A stretch of 33,396 nt of DNA from an uncultured Pelagibacteraceae bacterium (GCA_902515205.1 CABXTU010000014.1:1-33396); one strand, 5' to 3'. Shown: positions 7,212-16,369, counted from the stretch's first letter. Numbers and translations: made by a program. The notes: generated by a model not told the origin, from the letters alone.

Positions 7212-8573
7212 TTAGTCTGCAAATAATACATCTGGCAGCCATAAAGCAATTCCAGGGAACATGTACATCAAAAACATTCCAAATATAACTATACCTAAAA
7301 ATGGCATAATTCCTTTAAATATTTCTAATAATTCAACATTAGTTTTTTGAACTCCTTTTAAATAATAAGCTGACATAGCCATTGGAGGAGTTAAAAATGA
7401 AGTTTGTAAATTTAATGCAATTAACATTGCAAAAAAATATGGATTAACATTAAATATTTCCAACAATGGTAAAAATATTGGTACAAATATAATTAGAATT
7501 TCTGTCCATTCTAGAGGCCATCCTAAAAGAAAAATTATAATTTGAGTTATAATTAAGAATTGCCAAGTAGTTATATTTATTGATGTAAAGAAATGTTCAA
7601 ATACTTCATGTCCTCCTAAATAAGAAAAAACTGAAGAAAAAGTCCAAGATCCAATAAATAACCACATAATCATAGCAGTAGTTTTTGCTGTAAGAAAAAC
7701 AGACTCCTTAAAATTTTGCCATTTAAGAGTTTTATAAAACCAAGATAAAATTAAAGCGCCAAAAGCTCCTGCTGCTGCAGCTTCAGCTGGTGTAGCGATT
7801 CCCGCTAAAATTGTTCCAAGAACTAACATTATCAAACCAAATAAAGGTACAAAAGAAACCAACACCTCTTTTAAAATCTCTGCTCTAGGTGGAATATCTT
7901 CGGCTGCTGGTCTCGGTGCTATTGAAGGATTAAGCCATGCCCTTGTTACTGCATATGCAATATATAAACCAGCTAACATTAATCCTGGAAAAATTGCTGC
8001 AGCAAATAATCTTAAAGGAGACAATTGTGCTATTACAGAATAAACAATCAACATAATACTTGGTGGAATTAAAATTCCTAAGCATCCTCCTGAACAAATT
8101 ATTCCTGAAGCAAACTTTTTGTCATATCCTGCCTTAACCATCGCTGGCCAAGCTAATAGTCCCATCAAAGTTACTACTGCTCCAATAATTCCTGTTGCTG
8201 TAGAAAATAAGGTACATGTAATAAGAGCTGCTACAGCCATTGATGCTGGCAATCTATGTGCGGCTAATCTTATTGCAAAAAATAGTTTTGCTACAATCCC
8301 CGCTCTTTCTACTAAATATCCCATAAATAAAAAAAGTGGTACTGCGGTAAGTACATTATTGTCCATTACGGTATAAGTATTTTTTACAAATAGTGAGAAT
8401 ATTCTATTATCAAAAAGGTGATCCATTAAAACTGGATCATAATAAGCATAATAACCAAAACCTATTCCCATTGCCATCAACGTGAAAGCTATTGGAAATC
8501 CTAATAAAACAGAAAATAAAAAAACACCCATCATTAAAATCGCTACTTCAGGATTAGTAAGACCAAACATCAT
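7212..8573 (-). CDS. dctM: TRAP transporter large membrane subunit DctM
   Basis: The large permease subunit of a tripartite ATP-independent periplasmic (TRAP) transporter drives solute uptake by the sodium or proton gradient. The 453-residue protein has about twelve hydrophobic segments and the family landmarks AVPLFLFMGYLVERAG, SATGIIGAVVTLMG, CLGILIPPSIMLIVYS, GIATPAEAAAAGAFGAL and TPPMAMSAYYLKGV. It follows dctQ by one base. Two adjacent ATG codons (8573 and 8570) are possible starts. The polar insert around residues 215-230 is normal for the family. Confidence 0.95.
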   Translation of the reverse strand: MMFGLTNPEVAILMMGVFLFSVLLGFPIAFTLMAMGIGFGYYAYYDPVLMDHLFDNRIFSLFVKNTYTVMDNNVLTAVPLFLFMGYLVERAGIVAKLFFAIRLAAHRLPASMAVAALITCTLFSTATGIIGAVVTLMGLLAWPAMVKAGYDKKFASGIICSGGCLGILIPPSIMLIVYSVIAQLSPLRLFAAAIFPGLMLAGLYIAYAVTRAWLNPSIAPRPAAEDIPPRAEILKEVLVSFVPLFGLIMLVLGTILAGIATPAEAAAAGAFGALILSWFYKTLKWQNFKESVFLTAKTTAMIMWLFIGSWTFSSVFSYLGGHEVFEHFFTSINITTWQFLIITQIIIFLLGWPLEWTEILIIFVPIFLPLLEIFNVNPYFFAMLIALNLQTSFLTPPMAMSAYYLKGVQKTNVELLEIFKGIMPFLGIVIFGMFLMYMFPGIALWLPDVLFAD

Positions 8574-8574
8574 C

Positions 8575-9150
8575 TTATTTATTTTCCTCTTGAGAAGTTC
8601 TCATTAATATTTTTTCTGTCTCTTCAGCAACAACCATTCTTGCAGGCCAGTGTCCAGTTTGTATACAAATTATCGACCTAAACACTTCTCCTATTCCCTG
8701 AATGATTAGCATGATGCCCGCTGCTGGAATCATAGATTTAACCATATAAATTTGTATTTGTGCAGGACTACTCCAACTAGTTTCTTTTATTTTCCAAGCT
8801 TGTGCCGCATACTCGTAACCATAAAAAGCTAAGGCTATAACTCCTGGGAAGAAAAAAATAAAGTAAAGTACTAAGTCAATCCATGCCTGAGTCTTTTGAC
8901 TAAACAATCTATAAATTACATCACCTCTTACATGAGCTTCTGTTGCTAAACAATATGCACCTGACATCATTAATATAGCTCCGTACATTTGCATACTAAA
9001 ATCAAAATTCCATAGTGTTGGCTTATTAAATGCATAAGCCATTACTACTTCATAAACTGTTCCTCCCATTAAAATAACAATACACCAAGCGAAGGCTTTT
9101 CCCATTGATGTGCTGAGTGTGTCTGCAAATTTAATGTAAGAAATCATCAT
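8575..9150 (-). CDS. dctQ: TRAP transporter small membrane subunit DctQ
   Basis: A 191-residue protein with four predicted membrane helices, of the DctQ family that pairs with DctM. Visible landmarks are WNFDFSMQMYGAILMMSGAY, the conserved EAHVRGDVIYRLFS and the final helix IPAAGIMLIIQGIGEVFRS. It is immediately upstream of dctM (one base apart) and downstream of dctP, the usual P-Q-M order. A terminator-like hairpin separates it from dctP, so it is probably made at lower levels than the receptor. Confidence 0.93.
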   Translation of the reverse strand: MMISYIKFADTLSTSMGKAFAWCIVILMGGTVYEVVMAYAFNKPTLWNFDFSMQMYGAILMMSGAYCLATEAHVRGDVIYRLFSQKTQAWIDLVLYFIFFFPGVIALAFYGYEYAAQAWKIKETSWSSPAQIQIYMVKSMIPAAGIMLIIQGIGEVFRSIICIQTGHWPARMVVAEETEKILMRTSQEENK

Positions 9151-9176
9151 TGTTTAAAAGTATAATAAATTTAGGT

Positions 9177-9206
9177 AAAAAAAAAGGGGGTTTTTAAACC
9201 CCCTTT
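9177..9206 (-). terminator. Intrinsic terminator/attenuator between dctP and dctQ
   Basis: On the minus strand AAAGGGGG pairs with CCCCCTTT around an eight-base loop (TTTAAAAA), and a run of nine T follows directly (9185-9177). This is the strongest classical terminator in the window. It sits between the receptor gene and the membrane-subunit genes, which are otherwise collinear, so partial read-through would give a high ratio of receptor to permease. Confidence 0.85.
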
Positions 9207-9228
9207 AATTTAAATCTTTTAAAATTAA

Positions 9229-10386
9229 TTAAATTTTAACTTTTCCAATTGGACCAAACTCATTTTCATAAGCTAATTTGTAGTTCGGTTGATTCATCAA
9301 CAGATACTTCATTGTTCTCTTAGCATATGCTTTCTGGGATGCGATAATTTTCTTAAAAAAAGGATCTTTCCCTGAAAACTCTCCAACTATCTTGTCCCAA
9401 CCTTTTAATTGTTCGGCTAAAATAGCATCAGATGTTTGGTAAACATTTACCTTGTGCTCGTTCATCAATTTAGCTAGGTCAGCTGAATATCTAACTAAAG
9501 CTTTGAAGTAGTTATCTGAGTTTGCGGCATAAGCAGCATTTTTCAAGATAGCTTGATGAGCAGGTGAAAGGCTGTTGTATCTTTTCTTGTTCACCGGTAT
9601 TTCGAACATTTCTTGAGACTGGTGAAAACTACCTAAGTGATAGTGTTTAGATACATCTTGCATTCCAAACTGTGAGTCTGATGTTGGGTTATTAAATTCA
9701 GCAGCATCAATCAAACCAGTTTTCATAGCTGGTTGAATTTCACCACCTGGTAATTGTCTTACGACCATCCCCATAGCAGTTAAAACGTTAGTCGCTAGAC
9801 CAACTGTTCTATACTTCATTCCTTTAACATCAGATACTTTTGTTACGTTCTTTTTGAACCAACCAAAAGGCTGTGCCGGCATAGGCATATGGAAAAAACC
9901 AATATAATCAAATCCCACTTTAGCAAGAGTTTCATCATATAATTTTCTTCCTCCACCATACTCCATCCATCCCATTACTTCTTGAGATGACATTCCATAT
10001 GAAGGGCCAGTTCCAAAAAGTGAAGCGGCAGGGTTTTTACCATACCAGTATGCTGTTACCCAGTGACCCATATCAAGGTTACCATCACTAACAGCTGCTC
10101 CTATTTCTGAAGTTTTTACGACTGCTCCAACTGGTTGAAGATCAATCTTAAGTGAACCCCCAGACATTTCTTTAACCATGTTACAGTAATCACCAGCCAT
10201 TTCAAAAAAGATGTTAGCGCCTGAAGGCCAAGCGGCCTGCATCTTTAATGTTACGTGGCCATCTGCTCTTGCAATGTTTGGCATTGCAACAGTAGCTGCA
10301 GCAACAGCTCCAGCTTTAGCAGCGGTTTTAAAGAACTTACGTCTTGAAGATGTTTTAATCTTCAAGGATTTATTTTCTTTTGTCAT
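9229..10386 (-). CDS. dctP: TRAP transporter solute-binding protein DctP, Tat-exported
   Basis: The 385-residue periplasmic receptor captures the solute for the DctQM permease. The N-terminus carries a complete twin-arginine motif, SRRKFFK (14-20), a hydrophobic stretch and an AxA-type cleavage site (IARADG, about residue 41), so it is exported folded. The conserved receptor arginine is visible in MKYRTVG, and FEIPVNKKRYNSLSPAHQ belongs to the DctP fold. It appears nearest to the TakP/lactate-type receptors, judging by memory, which would suit a keto or hydroxy acid ligand and the dehydrogenases upstream. It has a good Shine-Dalgarno (AGGAG, about 10392-10396), so it is probably highly translated. 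Confidence 0.93.
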   Translation of the reverse strand: MTKENKSLKIKTSSRRKFFKTAAKAGAVAAATVAMPNIARADGHVTLKMQAAWPSGANIFFEMAGDYCNMVKEMSGGSLKIDLQPVGAVVKTSEIGAAVSDGNLDMGHWVTAYWYGKNPAASLFGTGPSYGMSSQEVMGWMEYGGGRKLYDETLAKVGFDYIGFFHMPMPAQPFGWFKKNVTKVSDVKGMKYRTVGLATNVLTAMGMVVRQLPGGEIQPAMKTGLIDAAEFNNPTSDSQFGMQDVSKHYHLGSFHQSQEMFEIPVNKKRYNSLSPAHQAILKNAAYAANSDNYFKALVRYSADLAKLMNEHKVNVYQTSDAILAEQLKGWDKIVGEFSGKDPFFKKIIASQKAYAKRTMKYLLMNQPNYKLAYENEFGPIGKVKI

Positions 10387-10390
10387 TATT

Positions 10391-10398
10391 TCTCCTCT
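10391..10398 (-). promoter_or_regulatory. Strong ribosome-binding site of dctP
   Basis: The minus strand reads AGAGGAGA followed by AATA and the ATG of dctP. Most genes in the window have no recognisable Shine-Dalgarno, so this strong one marks dctP as a highly translated gene, as expected for a solute receptor. Confidence 0.7.
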
Positions 10399-10450
10399 AC
10401 TAGTTAATTAACTGAATAATTTAAACATAGAATTTGATTAGAGTCTTTCT

Positions 10451-10471
10451 AAAAAAAAGCAGAGATGCCGC
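10451..10471 (-). terminator. Weak terminator after the hydroxy-acid gene set
   Basis: On the minus strand GCGG pairs with CTGC (one G-U pair) around CATCT, followed by eight T. The stem is only four pairs, but the position fits: about 33 bases after the 2-hydroxyacid dehydrogenase stop and before the dctP leader. The rest of the 117-base gap (10387-10503) holds the presumed dctP promoter, which I could not define. Confidence 0.4.
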
Positions 10472-10503
10472 ATAAGTTAAATTTTTTACAATCTGGAGTA
10501 GAA

Positions 10504-11457
10504 TCAATTCACTTTATTCTTTGAATTCCCAGTTTTAAAAAACTCGTCAATATTATCAATAGCTAAATTAGCCATTGCAATTCTGGTGTCTTTGGTTGCA
10601 CTTCCTAGATGGGGTAAAATAAAGGCTGATTTAATTTTGTGATAACCCGGATTTAAATTTGGCTCATTTTTATAAACATCTAAACCAACTGCATAAATTT
10701 TCCTTCGATTTAATGCATCGATCAGTGCCTCATCCTCAATTATATCTCCTCTAGCAACATTAGTTATTACTGCTCCTTTTGGAAAATATTCAACTGTTTC
10801 TTTATTAATCATATTTTCAGTTTCTTTAGTAGCTGGACAACAGATAGATAGAACATCAGATACAGAGAATAAACTTTTTATATTATTGTGATAAATAGCC
10901 CCCTGTTCCTTATCTTCATTTAACTTTGAGCGATTATGATAATGAATTATCATTCCTAATGATTTTGCTATCGTAGCTATTTTTTGACCAATTCTTCCCA
11001 TGCCCAGAATACCTAATCTTGTTCCTGTCAATTGTTTTCCTATCAAATAATCAGCAGACCACTTCCACCCACCTTCTCTAGCTGACTCTATTCCCTCGGC
11101 AACTCTCCTGCAGGCACCAAGTATTAAAAGCACTCCAATTTCTGCAGTGGCATCAGATAATACCTCCGGCGTATTTGTAACTGCAATGCCTCTTTTTTTT
11201 GCTGCTTCTAAATCAATATTACCAAAGCCCACTGCAAAATTTGATATGATCTTTATTGTATCAGGTAACTTGTCAATTGTATCTTTATCTAATTTTTCAG
11301 TCAAAGATGATAGAATTCCATCACAACCCTTGCTCATCTCTATTACTCTTGATTGTGAATATAATTCATCATTAGAATTAAATATTGCGTCAAATGTTTT
11401 TGAGGCTTTGTCCTCACTTTCTTTAATTAATTTTCGTGTTATCAAAATTTTTTTCAT
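10504..11457 (-). CDS. D-isomer-specific 2-hydroxyacid dehydrogenase (glyoxylate/hydroxypyruvate reductase-like)
   Basis: This NAD(P)-dependent enzyme reduces 2-keto acids such as glyoxylate or hydroxypyruvate, or oxidises the D-hydroxy acids. The nucleotide-binding motif is LGILGMGRIG (148-157). The catalytic triad is visible as R236 (NVARGDIIED), E265 (DVYKNEP) and H283 (LPHLGSAT). Length is 317 residues, typical of the GRHPR-like branch. It lies 14 bases after the GlcD-like flavoprotein, and both would act on D-hydroxy acids, one reversibly with NAD(P)H and one oxidatively. Exact substrate is not determined. Confidence 0.9.
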   Translation of the reverse strand: MKKILITRKLIKESEDKASKTFDAIFNSNDELYSQSRVIEMSKGCDGILSSLTEKLDKDTIDKLPDTIKIISNFAVGFGNIDLEAAKKRGIAVTNTPEVLSDATAEIGVLLILGACRRVAEGIESAREGGWKWSADYLIGKQLTGTRLGILGMGRIGQKIATIAKSLGMIIHYHNRSKLNEDKEQGAIYHNNIKSLFSVSDVLSICCPATKETENMINKETVEYFPKGAVITNVARGDIIEDEALIDALNRRKIYAVGLDVYKNEPNLNPGYHKIKSAFILPHLGSATKDTRIAMANLAIDNIDEFFKTGNSKNKVN

Positions 11458-11471
11458 GAATTAATAGACTA

Positions 11472-12845
11472 TCAATTAAGATCAAATATTTTGCCAGGAT
11501 TCATTATATTATTCCGATCGATACTTCTTTTAATAGTCCTCATTAGTGCAATACTATTACCATGCTCTTTAAGTAAATATGCTTTTTTATGAAGACCAAC
11601 ACCATGTTCCCCCGTAATAGTTCCATTAAGTTCTAAAGTTTTATTAATCAACAAATCACTAAATTCTCTTATCTTATTGTATATTCCTTCTTCTTTAGGA
11701 TCATAAGGCAAAATTACATGAAAATTTCCATCTCCTAGGTGACCAACCATAGGAGCCCTTAGACCAAGTTTTTTTGTTTCCTCTTCAGCAAAGTTTACGC
11801 ACTCAGTAATTTTTGAAATTGGAAGGCATACGTCTGTTGAATAAACTCTCCCATTATTAATTAAAGCTTTAACAGAATAGTAAACGTCCCATCTTGCTTT
11901 CCACAGTTTATTTCTTTCCTCTAAATCTTTAGCCCATTTAAATGAACTTCCATTATTATCGTTTGAAATTTCTTCAACAATTTTTATATTTTCTTTGTTT
12001 GAAAGTTCTGAGCCATGAAACTCAAAAAAAAGAGTAGGCACTGCCTCAATATTTTTTAGTTTTGAATAATTTATACTTATTTCCATTTGCTCTTGATTAA
12101 GCATCTCGATTCTTGCAATAGGAACACCGTATTGAATTACTTGTTGAGCTGTTTGAACTGCCATTTCTAAAGATGGAAAATGACAAACAGCGCTCATAAT
12201 ACTTTCTGGTATTGGAGATAATCTTAACTGTATCTCTGTAATTATTCCTAAAGTGCCTTCAGAGCCAATAAAAAGATTTGTTAAATTATAACCAGCTGAT
12301 GTTTTTTTTGTTCTGCCACCAGTTTTTATAATTTCACCATCTGGTAACACAACTGTGAGACCAGTTATTGCGGTTTTCATAGTCCCATATTTTACAGCCA
12401 TTGTGCCTGAGGCTGATGTTGAAGCCATACCACCAATCGCTGCATTTGCGCCCGGATCGATTGGGAAAAAAACTCCATCTTCTCTTAAATACTCATTTAG
12501 TTGTTCTTTGGTTACACAAGCTTGGACCCTACAATCAAAATCCTCAGCATTGACATTTAAAATTTTATTCATTTTTTCGAGAGAAATTGTAATACCTTTA
12601 TCATTCCCAACAACATTTCCCTCTAAAGAAGTTCCCGTGCCAAATGGAACTACAGGAATTTTATGTTGATTACATAAGCTTAATATCTTTGAAACTTCTT
12701 CATTTGTCTCAGGAAAGACTACTGCCTTAGATAGGATTGGATCATACGTATCCTCACCTCTGGCATAATTAGCTCTAGTTGACTCTGAGGTTGAAAATCT
12801 ACTATTAAATATTTTTTTTAATTCTGCTTGAACTTGTTCATTCAT
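11472..12845 (-). CDS. FAD-linked D-2-hydroxyacid dehydrogenase (GlcD / D-lactate dehydrogenase family)
   Basis: A 457-residue flavoprotein that oxidises D-lactate, glycolate or similar acids and passes electrons to the respiratory chain or an electron carrier. Features are the PCMH FAD-binding stretch VPFGTGTSLEGNVVG (66-80), DPGANAAIGGMASTSASG (130-147), LFIGSEGTLGIITE (191-204), and the C-terminal metal/substrate motifs GHLGDGNFHV and GEHGVGLHKKAYL. It lacks fused iron-sulfur domains and no glcE or glcF neighbour is present, so it resembles the single-subunit D-lactate dehydrogenase (cytochrome) type more than the three-subunit glycolate oxidase. Substrate is uncertain. Confidence 0.9.
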   Translation of the reverse strand: MNEQVQAELKKIFNSRFSTSESTRANYARGEDTYDPILSKAVVFPETNEEVSKILSLCNQHKIPVVPFGTGTSLEGNVVGNDKGITISLEKMNKILNVNAEDFDCRVQACVTKEQLNEYLREDGVFFPIDPGANAAIGGMASTSASGTMAVKYGTMKTAITGLTVVLPDGEIIKTGGRTKKTSAGYNLTNLFIGSEGTLGIITEIQLRLSPIPESIMSAVCHFPSLEMAVQTAQQVIQYGVPIARIEMLNQEQMEISINYSKLKNIEAVPTLFFEFHGSELSNKENIKIVEEISNDNNGSSFKWAKDLEERNKLWKARWDVYYSVKALINNGRVYSTDVCLPISKITECVNFAEEETKKLGLRAPMVGHLGDGNFHVILPYDPKEEGIYNKIREFSDLLINKTLELNGTITGEHGVGLHKKAYLLKEHGNSIALMRTIKRSIDRNNIMNPGKIFDLN

Positions 12846-12884
12846 ATGAAAGAATATTAATAAAGATTAAGGTAAAAATACAGC

Positions 12885-14051
12885 TTATTTAGTTAGCATT
12901 TTCTTTATGTTTTCTAATGCTTGAGAAATATTATCTCTAGAAGCAGCAAAACTAAATCTAACATAATTTTGGCAAGTTTCACCAAAAGCAGATCCAGGCA
13001 CTATTGCCACTCCAGCTTCATGCATGGCTTTTCTTGCAAACTCTGCACCGTTCATCCCAGTTCCAATTACTTTTGGAAATGCATAAAAAGCTCCTCCAGG
13101 TAAACTACATTCTACTCCTTCAAGTTCATTTAAACCTTTATAAATTAGATCTCTTCTTTGTGTAAACTTGTCCATCATTTCATGAATGGAGTCTTCTGGA
13201 CCATCTAAAGCAGCAATTCCTGCAAACTGAGCTGCAGCATTAACACACGAAACACTGTTTATCAATTGTTTATTAACATGCTCAACTAAGTATTGTGGCC
13301 AAAAACTCCAACCAAGTCTCCACCCAGTCATTGAATATGCTTTACTCCATCCCTCTAAAACTATTAATCTTTCTCTTAACTCTGGATAATTAAAAAATGT
13401 CGGCATCTCTTTTCCATCAAAAATTTGTCTACTATAAATTTCATCACTGAGAATTGTTACATGAGGATGTTTTTTGAGACCATCCGCTAAGACATCAATA
13501 TCTTTTTTTTCAACAAAACTTCCAGTTGGATTATTTGGATTAATTAAAATTAACAGTCGAGTTTTATCTGTAATTAAAGATAATATTTTGTCTGGATCAA
13601 ATTTTAAGTCTTTATCCTCGGTCAAATCATATGGGACTGATGTCGAGCCTGTATAATTTATCATGGACTCATAAATTGGAAAAGCCGGTGTAGGATGAAT
13701 TATTTCTGCTCCTGGTTCTCCAAAACATTGAATAGCATAATGCATGGTTGGTTTTCCACCTGGCATAATTAGAATTCTTTCAAAATCTATATCCACATTG
13801 TATCTTTTTTTTATCCACCTAGTTACAGCTTGACGACATTCAGGAATACCGTTTGACATAACATATCCGTGATGTCCATCATCTAGAGCTTTCTTAGCTG
13901 CTTCAACAACATGTTTAGGTGTTTTAAAATCTGGTTGGCCCAACCCTAAATGGATCATAGGTTTACCTTGAGCTTCTAATTTTTTTGCTTCTGCAAGTAC
14001 AGTAAATGCAGACTCTGTTCCTAATCTCTCTAGACTTTTTGCTAATTTCAT
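12885..14051 (-). CDS. Class I/II pyridoxal-phosphate aminotransferase
   Basis: A 388-residue fold-type I aminotransferase that exchanges an amino group between an amino acid and a 2-keto acid. The PLP lysine is K237 in WSKAYSMTGWRLGW. Cofactor and substrate contacts include NPNNPTG (171-177), SDEIYS (202-207, Asp and Tyr contacts) and the carboxylate-binding R365 in YVRFSFA. It sits between hydroxyacid dehydrogenases, so converting the keto acids they produce into amino acids (for example glyoxylate to glycine) is a reasonable inference. The sequence alone does not separate aspartate, alanine or other specificity. Confidence 0.9.
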   Translation of the reverse strand: MKLAKSLERLGTESAFTVLAEAKKLEAQGKPMIHLGLGQPDFKTPKHVVEAAKKALDDGHHGYVMSNGIPECRQAVTRWIKKRYNVDIDFERILIMPGGKPTMHYAIQCFGEPGAEIIHPTPAFPIYESMINYTGSTSVPYDLTEDKDLKFDPDKILSLITDKTRLLILINPNNPTGSFVEKKDIDVLADGLKKHPHVTILSDEIYSRQIFDGKEMPTFFNYPELRERLIVLEGWSKAYSMTGWRLGWSFWPQYLVEHVNKQLINSVSCVNAAAQFAGIAALDGPEDSIHEMMDKFTQRRDLIYKGLNELEGVECSLPGGAFYAFPKVIGTGMNGAEFARKAMHEAGVAIVPGSAFGETCQNYVRFSFAASRDNISQALENIKKMLTK

Positions 14052-14063
14052 TTATTTACCTCT

Positions 14064-15215
14064 CTATTTTCTATAGATTAATTTTGAACTATTCAACTCT
14101 TTTAAACTCTTACATCCCATCAAGACCATATTTCTATTTATCTCATCGTGCATGTTTTGAAGTAAATGCTCAACTCCTTTTTGACCCCCTGCGGCCAAAG
14201 AGAACAAAAACATTTTTCCAAAACTACAGGCTTTAGCCCCAGCTGCTATGGCTTTTAATACATGTGTTCCTCTTCTAACTCCACCATCTAGAATAATCTC
14301 TAATTTATCTCCTACCGCATCTGATATAGCCTTAACCTGATCAAAAGGAGATCGAGATCCATCTAGTTGACGTCCACCATGGTTAGAAATCATTATTGCT
14401 GTACATCCAATATCTATGGCCTTTTTTGCATCTTCCACAGACATAACACCTTTCAAGGCAAAGGGTCCATCCCATTTTTTTGCACAATACTCAGCATCTT
14501 TCCATCCCATTGCTGGATCATATTGTTCATTAATATACTCAATAACCGATTTAGCAATATTCGTTCCTTTGTCTGTTTTTTTTTTTACGTTTGAAAGTTC
14601 AAATCTTTTTCCTGTTAAATAATTAAATACCCACCTAGGTCTCATTGCAAAACTCATTAAGCTTTTGGCTGTTAGTTTAGGTGGAGTAGTAAATCCTGTT
14701 CTATGATCTTTCTCTCTATTGCCTGCAACTAAAGTGTCTACAGTTAAACACATTGCATCAAATCCTGATCTTCTAGACCTTTCAATTAAATCATCAGAAA
14801 TTGACCGATCTTTATGAACATAAAGCTGAAACAATTTTGGACCACTTGATATATTTGAAATTTCCTCAATTGAATTATTTCCCATTGAAGACATGCTATA
14901 AAAAGTCCCGTATTTTTCTGCCGCTCTTGCTGAAGCTTTATCCCCCTCTGGATGATAGAGTCTTTGCATAGCCGCTGGCGAAAGAAAAATAGGCATATCT
15001 ATTTTTCTACCAAATAAAGTTGTTGATAAATCTGGCTTACCAACACTTGCGAGAATATTAGGAATTAAATCACATTCATTAAATGAATCGGTGTTTCTTT
15101 TTAAAGTCGACTCATCATCTGATCCTCCATCAATATAATGAAAAATTGGTGAAGGTAATTTTTTTTTTGCTAATTTTCTAAAGTCCTCAAAATTGTAACA
15201 ATTTTTCAAGCTCAT
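14064..15215 (-). CDS. FMN-dependent alpha-hydroxy acid dehydrogenase (LldD family), copy 1
   Basis: This 383-residue TIM-barrel flavoenzyme oxidises L-2-hydroxy acids such as L-lactate to keto acids. Family landmarks are FHYIDGG with Y27, the FMN-contacting K255 (FALKGVMS), the catalytic H279 and R282 in SNHGGRQLDGSRSP, and DGGVRRGTHVLKAIAAGAKAC. Its start shares one base with the stop of the related upstream gene (TAATG). The two proteins are clearly paralogous, roughly half identical by eye, so the tandem pair comes from an old duplication. The enzyme could be lactate dehydrogenase, glycolate oxidase or mandelate dehydrogenase; the choice cannot be made here. Confidence 0.9.
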   Translation of the reverse strand: MSLKNCYNFEDFRKLAKKKLPSPIFHYIDGGSDDESTLKRNTDSFNECDLIPNILASVGKPDLSTTLFGRKIDMPIFLSPAAMQRLYHPEGDKASARAAEKYGTFYSMSSMGNNSIEEISNISSGPKLFQLYVHKDRSISDDLIERSRRSGFDAMCLTVDTLVAGNREKDHRTGFTTPPKLTAKSLMSFAMRPRWVFNYLTGKRFELSNVKKKTDKGTNIAKSVIEYINEQYDPAMGWKDAEYCAKKWDGPFALKGVMSVEDAKKAIDIGCTAIMISNHGGRQLDGSRSPFDQVKAISDAVGDKLEIILDGGVRRGTHVLKAIAAGAKACSFGKMFLFSLAAGGQKGVEHLLQNMHDEINRNMVLMGCKSLKELNSSKLIYRK

Positions 15216-16369
15216 TATCTTCTAAATCGTAAGTTTTCACGATTTAGATCACTTATTTTTGTGCACCCCATTAATTTCATATCTCTTACTAACTCAGACT
15301 TATATTTTTCTATAGCTCTTTCAACACCTGCTTGACCTCCAGCTGCTAAAGCATAAAGATATAGTCTTCCCCCTGAACAAGCTTTGGCACCTAATGATAA
15401 TGCTTTAAGCATATGAGTTCCTCTATGAATTCCACCTTCACATATCACGTCTAATTTATCACCAACTGCATCAACTATTTCTGCAAGTTGATCAAAAGGT
15501 GCTCTAGATCCATCTAACTGTCTTCCACCATGATTTGATACCATTATACCCGTGCATCCTATGTCTACTGCTCTTTTTGCATCTTCTACACTCATAATTC
15601 CTTTGAGTGCGAAATGACCTCCCCATTTAGAACAAAGATTTTCAGCGTCTTTCCAATTCATAGATTGATCTAACATGGTTGAAAAATAATTTCCAATTGA
15701 TGAGTTAACATCAGTACCTTCTTTCACAAAGTCTTGTAAATGGGGTAACTCAAACTTACCTTTTGTTAAATAATTAATTCCCCACATCGGTTTAGTAGCA
15801 AAACTATATAAACTTGCTAAAGTTAACTTTGGTGGAGAGGTAAATCCTGTTCTTAAGTCTCTCTCTCTATTGCCTCCAGTAATAGTATCAACCGTTAACG
15901 CCATCACATCAAAATTTGCTGCTTTAGCTCTTTCTAAGCATGAATCGTTTAAACCTCTATCTTTATGAAAATAAAACTGAAACATTTTTGGAGTATCTAT
16001 CATTGATGATATCTCTTCTACGCTAACTGTTGCCAGAGCTGAAACACCAAACATTGTATTAAATTTTTTTGCTGCTTTACCAACCGCTCTCTCACCATCA
16101 TAATGAAAAAGCCTTTGAAGTGCTGTTGGAGATAAGTAAAAAGGTAAATCTATTTTTTTTCCAAATATTGTAGTAGATAAATCAACATTTTCTACTCCTC
16201 TCAAAACATTTGGAACTAAATCAACGTCATCAAAAGCGCTTGTATTTCTAGCATATGTTATTTCATCATCAGCTGCACCATCTATATAATGGAATATTGG
16301 AGATGGTAATTTTTTTTCAGCTAATTTTCTAAAATCACTAAAGTTATGGCAATCTTTTAAATTCATCAA
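15215..16369 (-). CDS. FMN-dependent alpha-hydroxy acid dehydrogenase (LldD family), copy 2
   Basis: A 384-residue paralogue of the gene just downstream. It carries the same active-site set: FHYIDGAADD near the start, FALKGIMS, the catalytic His in SNHGGRQLDGSRAP (about H280) and GGIHRGTHMLKALSLGAKAC for phosphate binding. Differences cluster in the loop after NREKD/NRERD and around residues 205-235, the region covering the active site, which suggests different substrates for the two copies. Two ATGs (16369, 16366) are possible starts. It lies six bases after the PagL-like gene. Confidence 0.9.
   Translation of the reverse strand: MMNLKDCHNFSDFRKLAEKKLPSPIFHYIDGAADDEITYARNTSAFDDVDLVPNVLRGVENVDLSTTIFGKKIDLPFYLSPTALQRLFHYDGERAVGKAAKKFNTMFGVSALATVSVEEISSMIDTPKMFQFYFHKDRGLNDSCLERAKAANFDVMALTVDTITGGNRERDLRTGFTSPPKLTLASLYSFATKPMWGINYLTKGKFELPHLQDFVKEGTDVNSSIGNYFSTMLDQSMNWKDAENLCSKWGGHFALKGIMSVEDAKRAVDIGCTGIMVSNHGGRQLDGSRAPFDQLAEIVDAVGDKLDVICEGGIHRGTHMLKALSLGAKACSGGRLYLYALAAGGQAGVERAIEKYKSELVRDMKLMGCTKISDLNRENLRFRR

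Noticed and set aside
8119..8376. Open frame on the plus strand within dctM and similar frames opposite amidase, dctP, glcD-like and ccm genes
   Set aside because: These are antisense shadows of well-conserved genes, without starts, motifs or spacing of their own.
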